Source: Cupriavidus sp. BIS7
GTDB lineage: Bacteria; Pseudomonadota; Gammaproteobacteria; Burkholderiales; Burkholderiaceae
Direction: 5' to 3'
Length of the DNA: 64,000 bases
Assembly (NCBI RefSeq): GCF_000292345.1
Contig: NZ_ALOU01000021.1
Span: 1 to 64,000 of the forward strand
Shown here in pieces: positions 7,645 to 16,250 of this stretch. A program made the translations under genes and the position numbers. The stretch's first letter is position 1, and every line of letters begins with the position of its first letter. Below the pieces are notes generated by a model, which had not been told where the DNA came from, searched no databases, and saw only the letters and a list, made by a program, of their open reading frames with translations.

Positions 7645-8421
7645 CTATTGCGCCGTCCAGCCGCCATCCATCGCCCAGGCCGCGCCGCGTACCTGATCGC
7701 CGAACGGTGAGCACAGCATCAGCACCAGGTTGCCCAGTTGCTCCGGCGTGACAAACTGCCCTGAAGGCTGCTTGTCCGACAGCAGGCGTGCCTGCGCCGC
7801 ATCACTCGAAATGCCGTCACGCGTGGCGATGGTGTCGATCTGCGCGGCCACCAGTGGCGTCAGCACAAAGCCGGGGCAAATCGCATTGCACGTCACGCCA
7901 GTCGCGGCGGTTTCCAGCGCCGTGACCTTGGTCAGGCCAACCAGGCCATGCTTGGCCGCAACATAGGCGGCCTTGCCGGTCGACGCGACCAACCCATGCA
8001 CGGAAGCGATATTGACGATACGCCCCCAGTTCTTCGCGCGCATGGCGGGCAGCACGTGGCGGGTGGTGTGGAAGCTGGACGTCAGGTTGATGGCCAGGAT
8101 GTCGTCCCACTTCTGCGCCGGGAATTCCTCCACAGGCGCCACGTGCTGGATGCCGGCATTGTTGACGAGGATGTCCACGCCGCCAAAGCGCTCGCGCGCC
8201 ATGGCGATCATCGCTTCGATCTCGTCGGGCTTTCGCATGTCGGCAGCGTGGTGCGCCACTTGCGCGCCAGTGGTCTGGATTGTGGCGAGCGCGGACTCCA
8301 CGTCGCCAAAGCCGTTCAGCACGATGTTCGCGCCAGCTTCCGCCAGCGTGTGGGCGATACCCAGTCCGATGCCGCTGGTGGAGCCGGTGACCAGTGCGGT
8401 CTTGCCTTGCAGATTGACCAT
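7645..8421 (-). CDS. hbdH: D-3-hydroxybutyrate dehydrogenase
   Basis: A 258-residue short-chain dehydrogenase with N-terminal nucleotide motif TGSTSGIG, the NNAGIQ motif and the catalytic Ser...Tyr-X3-Lys set (SVHGL, then YVAAK). Sequence features such as 'ALVTGSTSGIGLGIAHTLAE' and NNAGIQHVAPVEEF are characteristic of 3-hydroxybutyrate dehydrogenases, which convert D-3-hydroxybutyrate to acetoacetate with NAD+. This is the route by which monomers released from PHB enter central metabolism. It lies 9 bp behind a GntP-family permease gene and is co-transcribed with it. An acetoin/diacetyl-type SDR is possible but less likely. The usual alternative symbol is bdhA. Confidence 0.88.
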   Translation of the reverse strand: MVNLQGKTALVTGSTSGIGLGIAHTLAEAGANIVLNGFGDVESALATIQTTGAQVAHHAADMRKPDEIEAMIAMARERFGGVDILVNNAGIQHVAPVEEFPAQKWDDILAINLTSSFHTTRHVLPAMRAKNWGRIVNIASVHGLVASTGKAAYVAAKHGLVGLTKVTALETAATGVTCNAICPGFVLTPLVAAQIDTIATRDGISSDAAQARLLSDKQPSGQFVTPEQLGNLVLMLCSPFGDQVRGAAWAMDGGWTAQ

Positions 8422-8430
8422 GGCGATTCC

Positions 8431-9822
8431 TTAGACGAGACCAGTCATGTAGAACACGAAGATCACGAAGAACACCGCCATCGTCTTGATCATCGTGATC
8501 GCGAAGATGTCGCGATACGATTCCCGGTGCGTCAGTCCGGTGACTGCCAGCAGCGTGATCACCGCGCCGTTGTGCGGCAGCGTATCCATGCCGCCGCTGG
8601 CCATCGACACCACGCGGTGCAGCACCTCCAGCGGAATCTGGGCGGCTTGCGCGCCCTGGATGAAGACTTCCGACATCGCGGCCAGCGCAATGCTCATGCC
8701 GCCCGATGCCGAGCCGGTGATGCCAGCCAGCGTGCTGACGGACACCGCCGCGTTGACCAGCGGATTGGGAATGCTGCGCAGCGCGTCGCTGACCACCAGG
8801 AAACCCGGCAGCGCGGCAATCACGCCGCCGAAGCCGTATTCCGATGCGGTGTTCATCGATGCCAGCAGCGCACCGGACACGGCGCTCTTGGTGCCTTCGG
8901 CAAAGCGCGCGCGCACGGCGCCGAACGCCGTCACCAGCACCACCACGATGCCGAGCATCAGTGCGGCTTCCACGGCCCAGATCGCGGTCACGCTGGCGAT
9001 CTTGGTTTCAACCGGCTTGGCCAGGCCCGGCAGCGACACGCTGTTGGCTTGGCCATACCAGAGCGGAATCATGCGCGTGAGCCAGAAGTTGGACACGCCG
9101 ACCACGACCAGCGGCAGGATGGCCAGCAGCGGCGGCGGCAGCTTGCCGCCTTCCACGCGCTGCGGTTCGTTCAGCAGGTTGGTGCCGTAGCCCTCGCCGT
9201 TCGCGGCGGCTGCACGGCGGCGCCATTCCAGGTACGACAGGCCGACGATGATGATGAACAGCGAACCGGCCACGCCAAGCGCGGGCGCGGCCCACGACGT
9301 GGTCTTGAAGAACGTGGTCGGGATGATGTTCTGGATCTGCGGCGTGCCCGGCAGCGAATCCATCGTGAACGAGAACGCGCCCAGCGCGATGGCACCCGGC
9401 ATCAGGCGCTTCGGAATGTTGCTCTGGCGATAGAGCTCCGCAGCGAACGGGTAGACCGCGAACACCACCACGAACAGCGACACGCCGCCGTAGGTCAGCA
9501 GCGCGCAGACCGCGACGATCACGGCATTGGCGCGCGAACGGCCGATATAGCGGATCGCGGCGGCCACGATCGACTCGGAGAAGCCCGAAAGCTCGATGAC
9601 CTTGCCGAACACCGCGCCAAGCATGAACACGGGGAAGTAGAGCTTGACGAAGCCGACCATCTTCTCCATGAAGATGCCGGAAAACACCGGTGCGACGGCC
9701 GACGGGTCGGTCAGCAGTACCGCGCCAAGCGCGGCGAGCGGGGCAAACAGGATCACGCTGTAGCCGCGATAGGCGGCGAACATCAGGAACGCCAGTGCGG
9801 CGAGCACGATGATGAAAGACAT
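8431..9822 (-). CDS. GntP-family permease, probable 3-hydroxybutyrate uptake
   Basis: A 463-residue inner-membrane protein with about 12 hydrophobic segments, of the gluconate/H+ symporter (GntP) type, with the family-typical 'YGGVSLFVVVFAVYPFAAEL' and 'ASGGMDTLPHNGAVITLLAV' segments. GntP members next to hydroxybutyrate dehydrogenase are usually annotated as D-3-hydroxybutyrate permeases, which fits here. It is first in the operon; a sigma-54 promoter lies about 75 bp upstream and an enhancer-binding activator is encoded divergently. The substrate is inferred from the neighbour. Confidence 0.85.
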   Translation of the reverse strand: MSFIIVLAALAFLMFAAYRGYSVILFAPLAALGAVLLTDPSAVAPVFSGIFMEKMVGFVKLYFPVFMLGAVFGKVIELSGFSESIVAAAIRYIGRSRANAVIVAVCALLTYGGVSLFVVVFAVYPFAAELYRQSNIPKRLMPGAIALGAFSFTMDSLPGTPQIQNIIPTTFFKTTSWAAPALGVAGSLFIIIVGLSYLEWRRRAAAANGEGYGTNLLNEPQRVEGGKLPPPLLAILPLVVVGVSNFWLTRMIPLWYGQANSVSLPGLAKPVETKIASVTAIWAVEAALMLGIVVVLVTAFGAVRARFAEGTKSAVSGALLASMNTASEYGFGGVIAALPGFLVVSDALRSIPNPLVNAAVSVSTLAGITGSASGGMSIALAAMSEVFIQGAQAAQIPLEVLHRVVSMASGGMDTLPHNGAVITLLAVTGLTHRESYRDIFAITMIKTMAVFFVIFVFYMTGLV

Positions 9823-9897
9823 GAGGTCTCCGATGACTTGTTATTGGATGCCCCTCACAAGTGGCGCAAGGGACGGCTTTCTGGGGGCAGCTTCTTC

Positions 9898-9913
9898 AGC
9901 ACATTCCGTGCCC
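9898..9913 (-). promoter_or_regulatory. sigma-54 promoter of gntP-hbdH
   Basis: On the minus strand GGGCACG-N4-GTGCT matches the sigma-54 consensus TGGCACG-N4-TTGCW at all but two positions and keeps the invariant GG and GC with correct spacing. The -24 element is 9913-9907, the -12 element 9902-9898, predicting a start near 9887 and a leader of about 65 bases before the gntP ATG. Confidence 0.75.
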
Positions 9914-9961
9914 AAGATTAAAAGTTATCTATAAAGCATTTTAAAGTCATTTCGATGACCG

Positions 9962-10034
9962 TTGTCTCTACTTGGAGACAATCATGCGTCCTTGCGGCGT
10001 CCGTAATTCTTGAATGTGAGACACTGCGCGTCTC
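9962..10034. promoter_or_regulatory. two inverted repeats, candidate activator-binding sites
   Basis: TTGTCTC-N6-GAGACAA (9962-9981) and GAGAC-N7-GTCTC (10018-10034) lie 50-135 bp upstream of the sigma-54 promoter and immediately before the activator gene. The shared GTCTC/GAGAC half-site and the position fit upstream activating sequences bound by the divergently encoded Fis-type HTH protein, which may also control its own gene. Confidence 0.6.
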
Positions 10035-10052
10035 CGAATCGAGAATCGAGCC

Positions 10053-11561
10053 ATGCACAAGATTGCCGAGCCCGGTGGCGCACTGCTGTTTGACTATGAC
10101 TACGTAGCGCGGCGCGCCATGGAGTCGCTGTTCCGGACCTTCGAGAACTTCAGCGAGGGGACGTTCGTGGTTGACGAGCACGCACGCGTGGTGTGGATCA
10201 ACAAGCGGTATGCCGCGCGCTTCGGCTTCAGCAATCCGCAAGATGCGATCGGGCTCGATTGCGAACAGGTCATCCCGAACAGCCTGATGCGCGAGGTGGT
10301 GACCACCGGCAAGCCGATCCTGCTGGACATCCTGGAAACGGGCCGCGAGCCGATGATCGTCACGCGCCTGCCGATCAAGGATGACAGCGGCCGGACCATC
10401 GGCGGCGTGGGCTTTGCGCTGTTCGACGAACTCAAGGCCCTCACGCCGATCTATGCGCACTACTCGCGCGTGCAGACCGAACTGGCCGCAGCGCGCCGTT
10501 CGCTAGACCAGGCGCGCCGCGCCAAGTACACGTTTGCCAGTTTCGTCGGCACCAGTCCGGCGGCGCAGGAGGTCAAGCGCCAGGCGCGCCGCGCGGCACA
10601 GGTGGAGTCGCCGGTGCTGCTGCTTGGCGAAACCGGCACCGGGAAGGAACTGCTGGCGCACGGCATTCACGGCGGCTCCGCGCGTGCCGAAAAGCCGCTT
10701 GTCACCGTCAACGTCGCGGCGATTCCCGACACGCTGCTGGAAGTGGAGTTCTTCGGCGCCGCGCCAGGCGCCTATACCGGCGTCGATCGCAAGGGCCGCG
10801 TCGGAAAGTTCGAACTGGCCGACGGCGGCACGCTGTTCCTCGATGAAGTGGGCGACATGCCGCTTGCCCTGCAGTGCAAACTGCTGCGCGCGCTGCAGGA
10901 CCGGGAGTTCGAGCCGTTGGGGTCCAACCGGATCGTGCGTGCCGACGTGCGCATCATCGCCGCCACATCGGCCGACTTGCCGGCACTGGTGGCGGCGGGC
11001 AGATTCCGGGCCGATCTCTATTACCGGCTCAATGTGCTGACCATCGAACTGCCGCCGCTGCGCGAACGCCTGGGCGATCTGTTGCCGATGACGTATGCCA
11101 TGGTCGAGGAACTGTGCATCAAGGCGGAGCGTCAGCCGATGGGCCTGCAGGAAGACGCATTGCAGTTGCTCGCCGGTTACGACTGGCCCGGCAATGTGCG
11201 CGAACTCCGCAATGTGCTGGAACGTGTGGTGATGCTCTGCGACGAGGATTCGATCGACGCCGCCATGCTGGCGCCGCTGCTCGGTGTGGGGCGCGTTCCT
11301 TCGGTTCGCCAGTTTGCGGCGCCGGTGGTGTTGCCCACGACGCAGGCGCTGCCTGCGGCAGCCGGCGAAGAGGCACCCACCGTGCCCGCCGTGTCAGCTG
11401 CGCCGACGCAGTGCTATGCCGACGCCATGGCGCAATTTGAAGCGGCTTTCCTGAACCAGGCGCTCGATGCATGCGGCGGCCGCGTGGCGGAAGCCGCCGA
11501 GCGCATCGGCATCAGCCGGGCGGCCTTCTACAAGAAGCTTGCCGCCGCGAAGGGGCGGTAG
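10053..11561 (+). CDS. sigma-54-dependent enhancer-binding activator of gntP-hbdH
   Basis: A 502-residue regulator in three parts: an N-terminal PAS-type sensory domain (about residues 20-130), an AAA+ domain with Walker A GETGTGKE (192-199), the sigma-54 contact loop and LFLDEVGDMP Walker B, and a C-terminal Fis-type HTH (GGRVAEAAERIGISRAAFYK). The contact loop reads GAYTGV at 239-244 instead of GAFTGA; a Tyr in place of Phe is tolerated in this family, while the Val at the last position is less usual. No receiver domain is present, so the signal is probably a small molecule or redox cue sensed by PAS. Divergent orientation and the sigma-54 promoter at 9898-9913 make gntP-hbdH the clear target. 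Confidence 0.88.
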   Translation: MHKIAEPGGALLFDYDYVARRAMESLFRTFENFSEGTFVVDEHARVVWINKRYAARFGFSNPQDAIGLDCEQVIPNSLMREVVTTGKPILLDILETGREPMIVTRLPIKDDSGRTIGGVGFALFDELKALTPIYAHYSRVQTELAAARRSLDQARRAKYTFASFVGTSPAAQEVKRQARRAAQVESPVLLLGETGTGKELLAHGIHGGSARAEKPLVTVNVAAIPDTLLEVEFFGAAPGAYTGVDRKGRVGKFELADGGTLFLDEVGDMPLALQCKLLRALQDREFEPLGSNRIVRADVRIIAATSADLPALVAAGRFRADLYYRLNVLTIELPPLRERLGDLLPMTYAMVEELCIKAERQPMGLQEDALQLLAGYDWPGNVRELRNVLERVVMLCDEDSIDAAMLAPLLGVGRVPSVRQFAAPVVLPTTQALPAAAGEEAPTVPAVSAAPTQCYADAMAQFEAAFLNQALDACGGRVAEAAERIGISRAAFYKKLAAAKGR

Positions 11562-11590
11562 TCGCCAGGCAGTCATTCCGCAGCCGTTGC

Positions 11591-11929
11591 GTCATTGCTG
11601 ACAACCGCGCGCGGCCGCTGCGTTCTGTGGACAGGCTGCGCGCCGCAGTGCGCAGGGGCGAGGCATTTCGCTCGGCGCTTGATCTGACGGTGCATCTTCT
11701 GCGCGATCAGGTAGATGTGCTCGTGCAGATCGTGCGGGAAACCGGCATCAACGTCGATCAGATCGAAGACCAGCTCCTGTCGCAGCGGCTGCACACGAAC
11801 CGGGCGGATCTCGGGGCGATGCGTCGCGGCCTGGCGGACCATCCTCACGGTTTCTGGGTGCTTGTGGTACTGGTGGCCACCTTTACGGTGCTGGCTGGCC
11901 GCTGGGCATTCCGCAAGCAGGCAGGGTAG
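11591..11929 (+). pseudogene. remnant of a CorA/ZntB-family metal transporter
   Basis: An open frame without a convincing start encodes pieces typical of ZntB-like proteins: 'RPLRSVDRLRAAVRRGE' and IEDQLLSQRLHTNRADLGAMRRGLA from the cytoplasmic domain, followed almost directly by SPHGFW-like DHPHGFWVLVVLVATFTVLAG, the last membrane helix. The N-terminal portion, the middle coiled region and the first membrane helix with its GMN-type motif are absent. The reading suggests a 5' truncation plus an internal in-frame deletion. The remaining frame is still open, so a short membrane protein could be made, but metal transport is very unlikely. Confidence 0.6.
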
Positions 11930-12023
11930 TTGTCAGACGCTTCACCGAAGTGCCACACTGGACAGATACGATTCCCGGCTGCAGCCGTACGTCCCCGCGC
12001 GGCGTACGTGATGGAGAAATGCC

Positions 12024-12974
12024 ATGGACTACAACGACGAGGCGCTGATCCGGCGCATTCACCGCGAAGTGGCGGATTACTACGACGAGGAACTCGAACT
12101 CGAACTTGAGGATCGCGATCCCGAGCTCGTACAGAGCGTTCTTGCGGGCGATATTGGCGGCCCGGGGGACAACAGCGGGCTCGACGGCGATGACATCGAG
12201 CGTGCCGAACGCCATCGCTACTTCCGCGAGCTGTTCCGCCTGCAGGGTGAACTCGTCAAGCTGCAGAGCTGGGTGGTGGAAAAGGGCCACAAGGTCGTCA
12301 TCCTGTTCGAAGGGCGCGATGCGGCAGGCAAGGGCGGTGTGATCAAGCGCATCACGCAGCGGCTGAATCCGCGCGTCTGCCGCGTGGCCGCGCTGCCGGC
12401 GCCGAATGATCGCGAGCGCACGCAGTGGTACTTCCAGCGCTACGTTTCACACTTGCCGGCTGCTGGTGAAATGGTGCTGTTCGACCGTAGCTGGTACAAC
12501 CGCGCCGGTGTCGAACACGTGATGGGTTTCTGCACCGACGAGCAGTACGAGGAGTTCTTCCGCTCGGTGCCGGAGTTCGAACGCATGCTGGTTCGCTCGG
12601 GCATCCAGGTCATCAAGTACTGGTTCTCGATCACCGACGATGAGCAGCATATGCGCTTCCTGAGCCGCATCCACGACCCGCTCAAGCAGTGGAAGCTGAG
12701 CCCGATGGATCTGGAGTCGCGCCGCCGCTGGGAGGAATACACGCGCGCCAAGGAAATCATGCTGGAGCGCACCCATATTCCCGAGGCGCCCTGGTGGGTG
12801 GTGCAGGCCGTAGACAAGAAGCGCGCGCGCCTGAACTGCATCCATCATCTGCTGCAGCAGATGCCTTACGTGGAGCCGCCACTGCCGCCCATCGTGCTGC
12901 CCGAGCGGGAGCGCCATGCCGACTATGTGCGGCAGCCTGTGCCATCGAACATGATCGTGCCGGAGATTTACTGA
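12024..12974 (+). CDS. ppk2: polyphosphate kinase 2
   Basis: A 316-residue PPK2-family enzyme. Visible motifs are Walker A in FEGRDAAGKGG, Walker B in LFDRSWYNRAGVE and the lid-region residues around 'SRIHDPLKQWKLSPMDLESR'. PPK2 enzymes transfer phosphate between polyphosphate and nucleoside mono- or diphosphates, in many bacteria favouring GDP or ADP phosphorylation. Length and the acidic N-terminal region before the kinase core fit the one-domain class. Such enzymes are found on storage granules in PHB-forming Cupriavidus, but location cannot be read here. It stands alone on the plus strand after the transporter remnant. Confidence 0.9.
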   Translation: MDYNDEALIRRIHREVADYYDEELELELEDRDPELVQSVLAGDIGGPGDNSGLDGDDIERAERHRYFRELFRLQGELVKLQSWVVEKGHKVVILFEGRDAAGKGGVIKRITQRLNPRVCRVAALPAPNDRERTQWYFQRYVSHLPAAGEMVLFDRSWYNRAGVEHVMGFCTDEQYEEFFRSVPEFERMLVRSGIQVIKYWFSITDDEQHMRFLSRIHDPLKQWKLSPMDLESRRRWEEYTRAKEIMLERTHIPEAPWWVVQAVDKKRARLNCIHHLLQQMPYVEPPLPPIVLPERERHADYVRQPVPSNMIVPEIY

Positions 12975-12979
12975 CTAGC

Positions 12980-13009
12980 GGCTGATCTGGGCTGATCCGG
13001 GCTGATCTG
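12980..13009 (+). repeat. three tandem 10-bp repeats
   Basis: GGCTGATCTG, GGCTGATCCG and GGCTGATCTG follow each other without spacing six bases after the ppk2 stop codon. No function is evident. Confidence 0.8.
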
Positions 13010-13216
13010 CAATGCCGGGCGCATGGCGGCCCCGGTGCTCAAAAAGTGCATGATGCGATGCTTTAATCCCCCTCTTGTGGAGGAGGCGATGCATTAAATC
13101 CTAAAAGCGCGTGCGTACGCGTCGTTATTCGGGACAACCCCGGGGGGCGGCGCGCGTCTGCGTGACGCGTGACGGTATTACCGGGGACCGTTTTTTCTTT
13201 CCTCGGGAGTCCCTTG

Positions 13217-14938
13217 ATGCGTCGAACCACGGCACGCGCTTCCGCGCGCGCACGGCTTTTTCCGGGCTGGACCAGACTGATTGCGATGAGCGCCCTGGCC
13301 CTGGCGGCCTGCGGCGGCGGTGGCGATGGTGGTTCTGGCAGCGCCGCGCCCGCGTCCACAACGACAACTACCACCACGAACACTCCAGCCGCGCCTGCCC
13401 CGCTGCAGGTCAGTGGCCTGGACCAGGACTGCAGCGGCTGCGGCGCTGCCACAGCAAGCAGTTATGGCGGCGCGGGCACCGGCATCTGGGGCCGTGCCAC
13501 GAGTGGTAGCGACATGGATGTCCAGTACGCCATCTCCGGCGTTGCCGGCAGGTCGATCTCGCTGATGCTTACCAACCTGTCCAGCGTCTCGCTGGCCATG
13601 CCGGCATCCATATCGTCGAACATGGTGGCCGACATGCTCTCGCCCCAGGCCTTGAGCGCCGTGTCCGATTCCGAAGCCACGCAGCGGGCCATCGGCGAAT
13701 TCAATCGTGCGGGTTGGGTAGACGCCCTGCAACGCGGTGGGTCGGCGCCGATGCTGAGCACCCAGAGCGTTGCAGCCGCGCCGCCTTTGTCTTCGACGGT
13801 TGGCATGACAACAGGCGCGACAAAGAGCTGGTATCACTCCGACGGCACCTGGCGCCCTGCGACGATGCACACGCAGATGACGGCCTCGGATGGCGTGAAG
13901 ATCAACTTCTGGGTGGAGGATGCCGAGTTCAGCGCGGGCCATATCACCCAGGCCATGGTGGACGGCCTGGCGGCCACGTATGCGGGCACCGGCGGCATCT
14001 ATGACCGGCTCGTCGGCATCGGTGGGCCGGTATGGGGGCCGAACAGCTATGCCAGTTCGCTGCTGCCGGCCGGCCAGCCGGTTGATATCGTCATTCTCAA
14101 CTTCAATCGCGACAACCATCCGTTTGGCACGATTGGCTATTTCTGGAGCATGCACAACTTCCTCCAGAGTGCTGCGCCGAACAGCAACCAGGCGATCTCG
14201 CTCTACGTGGACAGCGAGACGATGTCGCTGGGCGGCACGCCAGGCATGCAATCGATCCGTACGGTCATGGCGCATGAAAGCACGCACATGCAGAACTTCT
14301 ACCGCCGGCAGGTCAGCATGGGGCCGGCGTACGCCTATGACACGTGGCTGGAAGAAATGACCGCGATGCAGATGGAAGACTTCCAGAGCAACGCCATCGA
14401 CCCGACGTACAACCCGATCCGCGATGTGCGGCTGCCTGATTTCTATCGCTACAACGACTACAACTGCAACCTGCTGCAGTTCACGGGCTTCGGCGCAACG
14501 TGCGAGAGCTATGCCGTGTCGGGCAGCTTCGGCGGCTTCCTGAATCGTCAGCTTGGTCTCGCGTTCTACAAGGACCTGCTCACGCGCACGGCGAGCACAT
14601 CGAAGGACACGCTCGATCAGGCCATCCGCGCGGCCCAGCCGAGCTGGACGTTCGAGCAGGCGCTGCTGAACTGGAAGGTGACCACGGCCACCGCGATGCC
14701 GGCTGCGTCGGCACCGGCAGGCTTCGGTTACCCGAGCCGGACCGATGGCGCCTTCGTGCTGCCGCTGATCGACCTGTCGCTGCCGGGCTATGCGGCGCTG
14801 CGCAAGCTGCCGGCGGCCGTGCCATCGTTCCTGCAGGGCTATGGCACGTATGCTGCCGCGCGCAGCGACACCAATGGCGTGTACAGCGACAAGGTGCGTG
14901 TGCCGGCTGGCGCGGCGTTGTCGGTGGTGGTGTACTGA
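13217..14938 (+). CDS. secreted zinc metallopeptidase, M30 (hyicolysin)-like lipoprotein
   Basis: A 573-residue exported protein. A basic N-terminus and hydrophobic stretch end in LALAACGG, a good lipobox, followed by a Gly/Ser/Thr-rich linker, so it is probably lipid-anchored. The zinc-binding HExxH is present as HESTH (in MAHESTHMQNFY), and a downstream glutamate in WLEEMTAMQMEDF is in the right place for the third ligand. The overall pattern fits the hyicolysin family. The ATG at 13217 is chosen because it gives the signal peptide directly; an ATG at 13169 adds 16 residues before it. It is monocistronic, followed by a hairpin at 14949-14982. Substrate proteins are unknown. Confidence 0.78.
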   Translation: MRRTTARASARARLFPGWTRLIAMSALALAACGGGGDGGSGSAAPASTTTTTTTNTPAAPAPLQVSGLDQDCSGCGAATASSYGGAGTGIWGRATSGSDMDVQYAISGVAGRSISLMLTNLSSVSLAMPASISSNMVADMLSPQALSAVSDSEATQRAIGEFNRAGWVDALQRGGSAPMLSTQSVAAAPPLSSTVGMTTGATKSWYHSDGTWRPATMHTQMTASDGVKINFWVEDAEFSAGHITQAMVDGLAATYAGTGGIYDRLVGIGGPVWGPNSYASSLLPAGQPVDIVILNFNRDNHPFGTIGYFWSMHNFLQSAAPNSNQAISLYVDSETMSLGGTPGMQSIRTVMAHESTHMQNFYRRQVSMGPAYAYDTWLEEMTAMQMEDFQSNAIDPTYNPIRDVRLPDFYRYNDYNCNLLQFTGFGATCESYAVSGSFGGFLNRQLGLAFYKDLLTRTASTSKDTLDQAIRAAQPSWTFEQALLNWKVTTATAMPAASAPAGFGYPSRTDGAFVLPLIDLSLPGYAALRKLPAAVPSFLQGYGTYAAARSDTNGVYSDKVRVPAGAALSVVVY

Positions 14939-14948
14939 TCGGCCTGGA

Positions 14949-14982
14949 CCGCCCATTCCCTGATGTGTCCGGGAGTGGGCGG
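14949..14982. terminator. hairpin between convergent genes
   Basis: A 12-bp stem with one G-T wobble (14949-14960 against 14971-14982, ten-base loop) just past the peptidase gene. No T-run follows, so termination efficiency is uncertain. Confidence 0.4.
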
Positions 14983-15018
14983 GGCCGGCTCGGCTCCTGA
15001 TCGCACGCGCTATAGGCG

Positions 15019-16110
15019 CTACAGCGGTATCCCCGGAAACGCCTCCTCGAACGTTTGCACCACGCCCGTCATTGCGCCGTCATAGCCGGGCAACGCGTTC
15101 ACGCGTTCCCGGTAGCTGCCGCTCTTCATCACGTTCACCGCACTCATCAGCGCCGGGGTCTGCAGCGCCTTCTTCTCGATCGCGAAGAAGTAGCGTTCCT
15201 TCAGTACCGGCACAAACTCCAGGCCGAAGCGGCGCGCTGCCGTTTCCACGCCAAAGCCCACGTCGGCCATGCCGCTGCCGATATAGGCGGCAACCGCCGC
15301 GTGCGTGAATTCCCCGTTGTTGAATCCATCGATCCGGCTGCTGTCGATGCCGCGCCGGGCAAGGATGAGGTCCAGCAGCAATCGCGTGCCAGAACCCACC
15401 AGCCGATTGACGAAGCGCACGTCGGGACGCACCAGGTCTTCCAGCGTCTGCACATTGAGCGGATTGCCGGGCCGGACAAACAGGCCCTGCGCGCGCGTGG
15501 CCAGATGGATCAGGCAATGGGTTTGCGGTTGGAGCCAGCGCGTGAAGCGACGCAGCGTTTCTTCCTCGAACTCGCCGATCGGCACGTGGAAGCCCGCGAT
15601 GTCGCAGGCGCCCTCCGCCAGCGCCGCTGCGGCCTCCAGGCTGCCGCAGTACTTCAGGTCGTGCCGCACCTTCTGCTCGTCGAGAAAATCGCGCAGCGCG
15701 GCCACGGCAAAGCCATGGCTGGCGTGGATGCGCACGGCTGGATCGGATTCGGCCATCAGCTTCTTCAGCTCCATCTCCAGCTCCGACGCCAGGCTGTCCA
15801 GCGTTGGTGACAGCCGCGCGGCAATGCGCTTGCTGGCCCATACGAGCTGCTGTGCCAGCGGCGTCAGGGTTGACCCGCGCCCGCGCGTCTTGGCGATCAG
15901 TGCGCCGCCGAACAGGGTTTCGGCATCGCGCAGGATTCCCCATGCGTAGCGATATGACAACGCCACCGCCTCGGCCGACTGAGCGATGTTGCCTGTGGCC
16001 TCGATATGGCCCAGAAGCGCCACCAGCCTGGAGACATCCAGTGCTGGCGCGGGTGCCGCGGCCGCGTCATCGCGGATCTGCAGATGGGGAAGGATCGAGA
16101 TGCGGAGCAT
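15019..16110 (-). CDS. fdsR: LysR/ModE-like regulator of the formate dehydrogenase operon
   Basis: A 363-residue regulator with an N-terminal winged HTH of LysR/ModE type (IEATGNIAQSAEAVALSYRYAWGILRDAE) and a C-terminal periplasmic-binding-protein-like domain (VRIHASHGFAVAALRDFL onward, with GSGTR and 'GMADVGFGVETAARRFGLEF'). This architecture, seen in TOBE-less ModE relatives with a substrate-binding domain, could sense molybdate, formate or another small anion. It is divergent from fdsGBACD, as described for fdsR in Cupriavidus necator, which supports the symbol. The ATG at 16110 is used; a TTG at 16140 would place the start inside the fds promoter. A palindrome abuts the start, suggesting autoregulation. 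Confidence 0.82.
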   Translation of the reverse strand: MLRISILPHLQIRDDAAAAPAPALDVSRLVALLGHIEATGNIAQSAEAVALSYRYAWGILRDAETLFGGALIAKTRGRGSTLTPLAQQLVWASKRIAARLSPTLDSLASELEMELKKLMAESDPAVRIHASHGFAVAALRDFLDEQKVRHDLKYCGSLEAAAALAEGACDIAGFHVPIGEFEEETLRRFTRWLQPQTHCLIHLATRAQGLFVRPGNPLNVQTLEDLVRPDVRFVNRLVGSGTRLLLDLILARRGIDSSRIDGFNNGEFTHAAVAAYIGSGMADVGFGVETAARRFGLEFVPVLKERYFFAIEKKALQTPALMSAVNVMKSGSYRERVNALPGYDGAMTGVVQTFEEAFPGIPL

Positions 16111-16128
16111 ATGCGAAAAATAGCATAT
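16109..16128. promoter_or_regulatory. inverted repeat at the fdsR-fds promoter
   Basis: ATATGC-N8-GCATAT, perfect 6-bp arms, overlapping the fdsR start codon and touching the -35 box of the fds promoter. The position suits an FdsR operator controlling both directions. Confidence 0.5.
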
Positions 16129-16156
16129 TGAACGGAGCAAATCACGGTCCTATAGT
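16128..16156 (+). promoter_or_regulatory. sigma-70 promoter of fdsGBACD
   Basis: TTGAAC (16128-16133), a 17-base spacer and TATAGT (16151-16156) form a near-consensus sigma-70 promoter 95 bp ahead of the fdsG ATG. The transcript would have a leader of roughly 85-90 bases. Confidence 0.7.
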
Positions 16157-16250
16157 CGCACAAAGCGGCGAAAAAGCACGCTGCGGTGCCCCCAAATATG
16201 TAAAAAAAAGCCGATATCGGTGGGGCCTACAAGAAGGTACGGAGACACAC

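Noticed and set aside
7948..9921. 657-residue plus-strand frame over gntP and hbdH
   Set aside because: Rich in His, Arg, Asp and Gln with no domain signal, opposite two clear genes.
16157..16250. Molybdenum-cofactor riboswitch in the fds leader
   Set aside because: The leader is short and no set of paired helices like the Moco RNA motif could be made out by eye.
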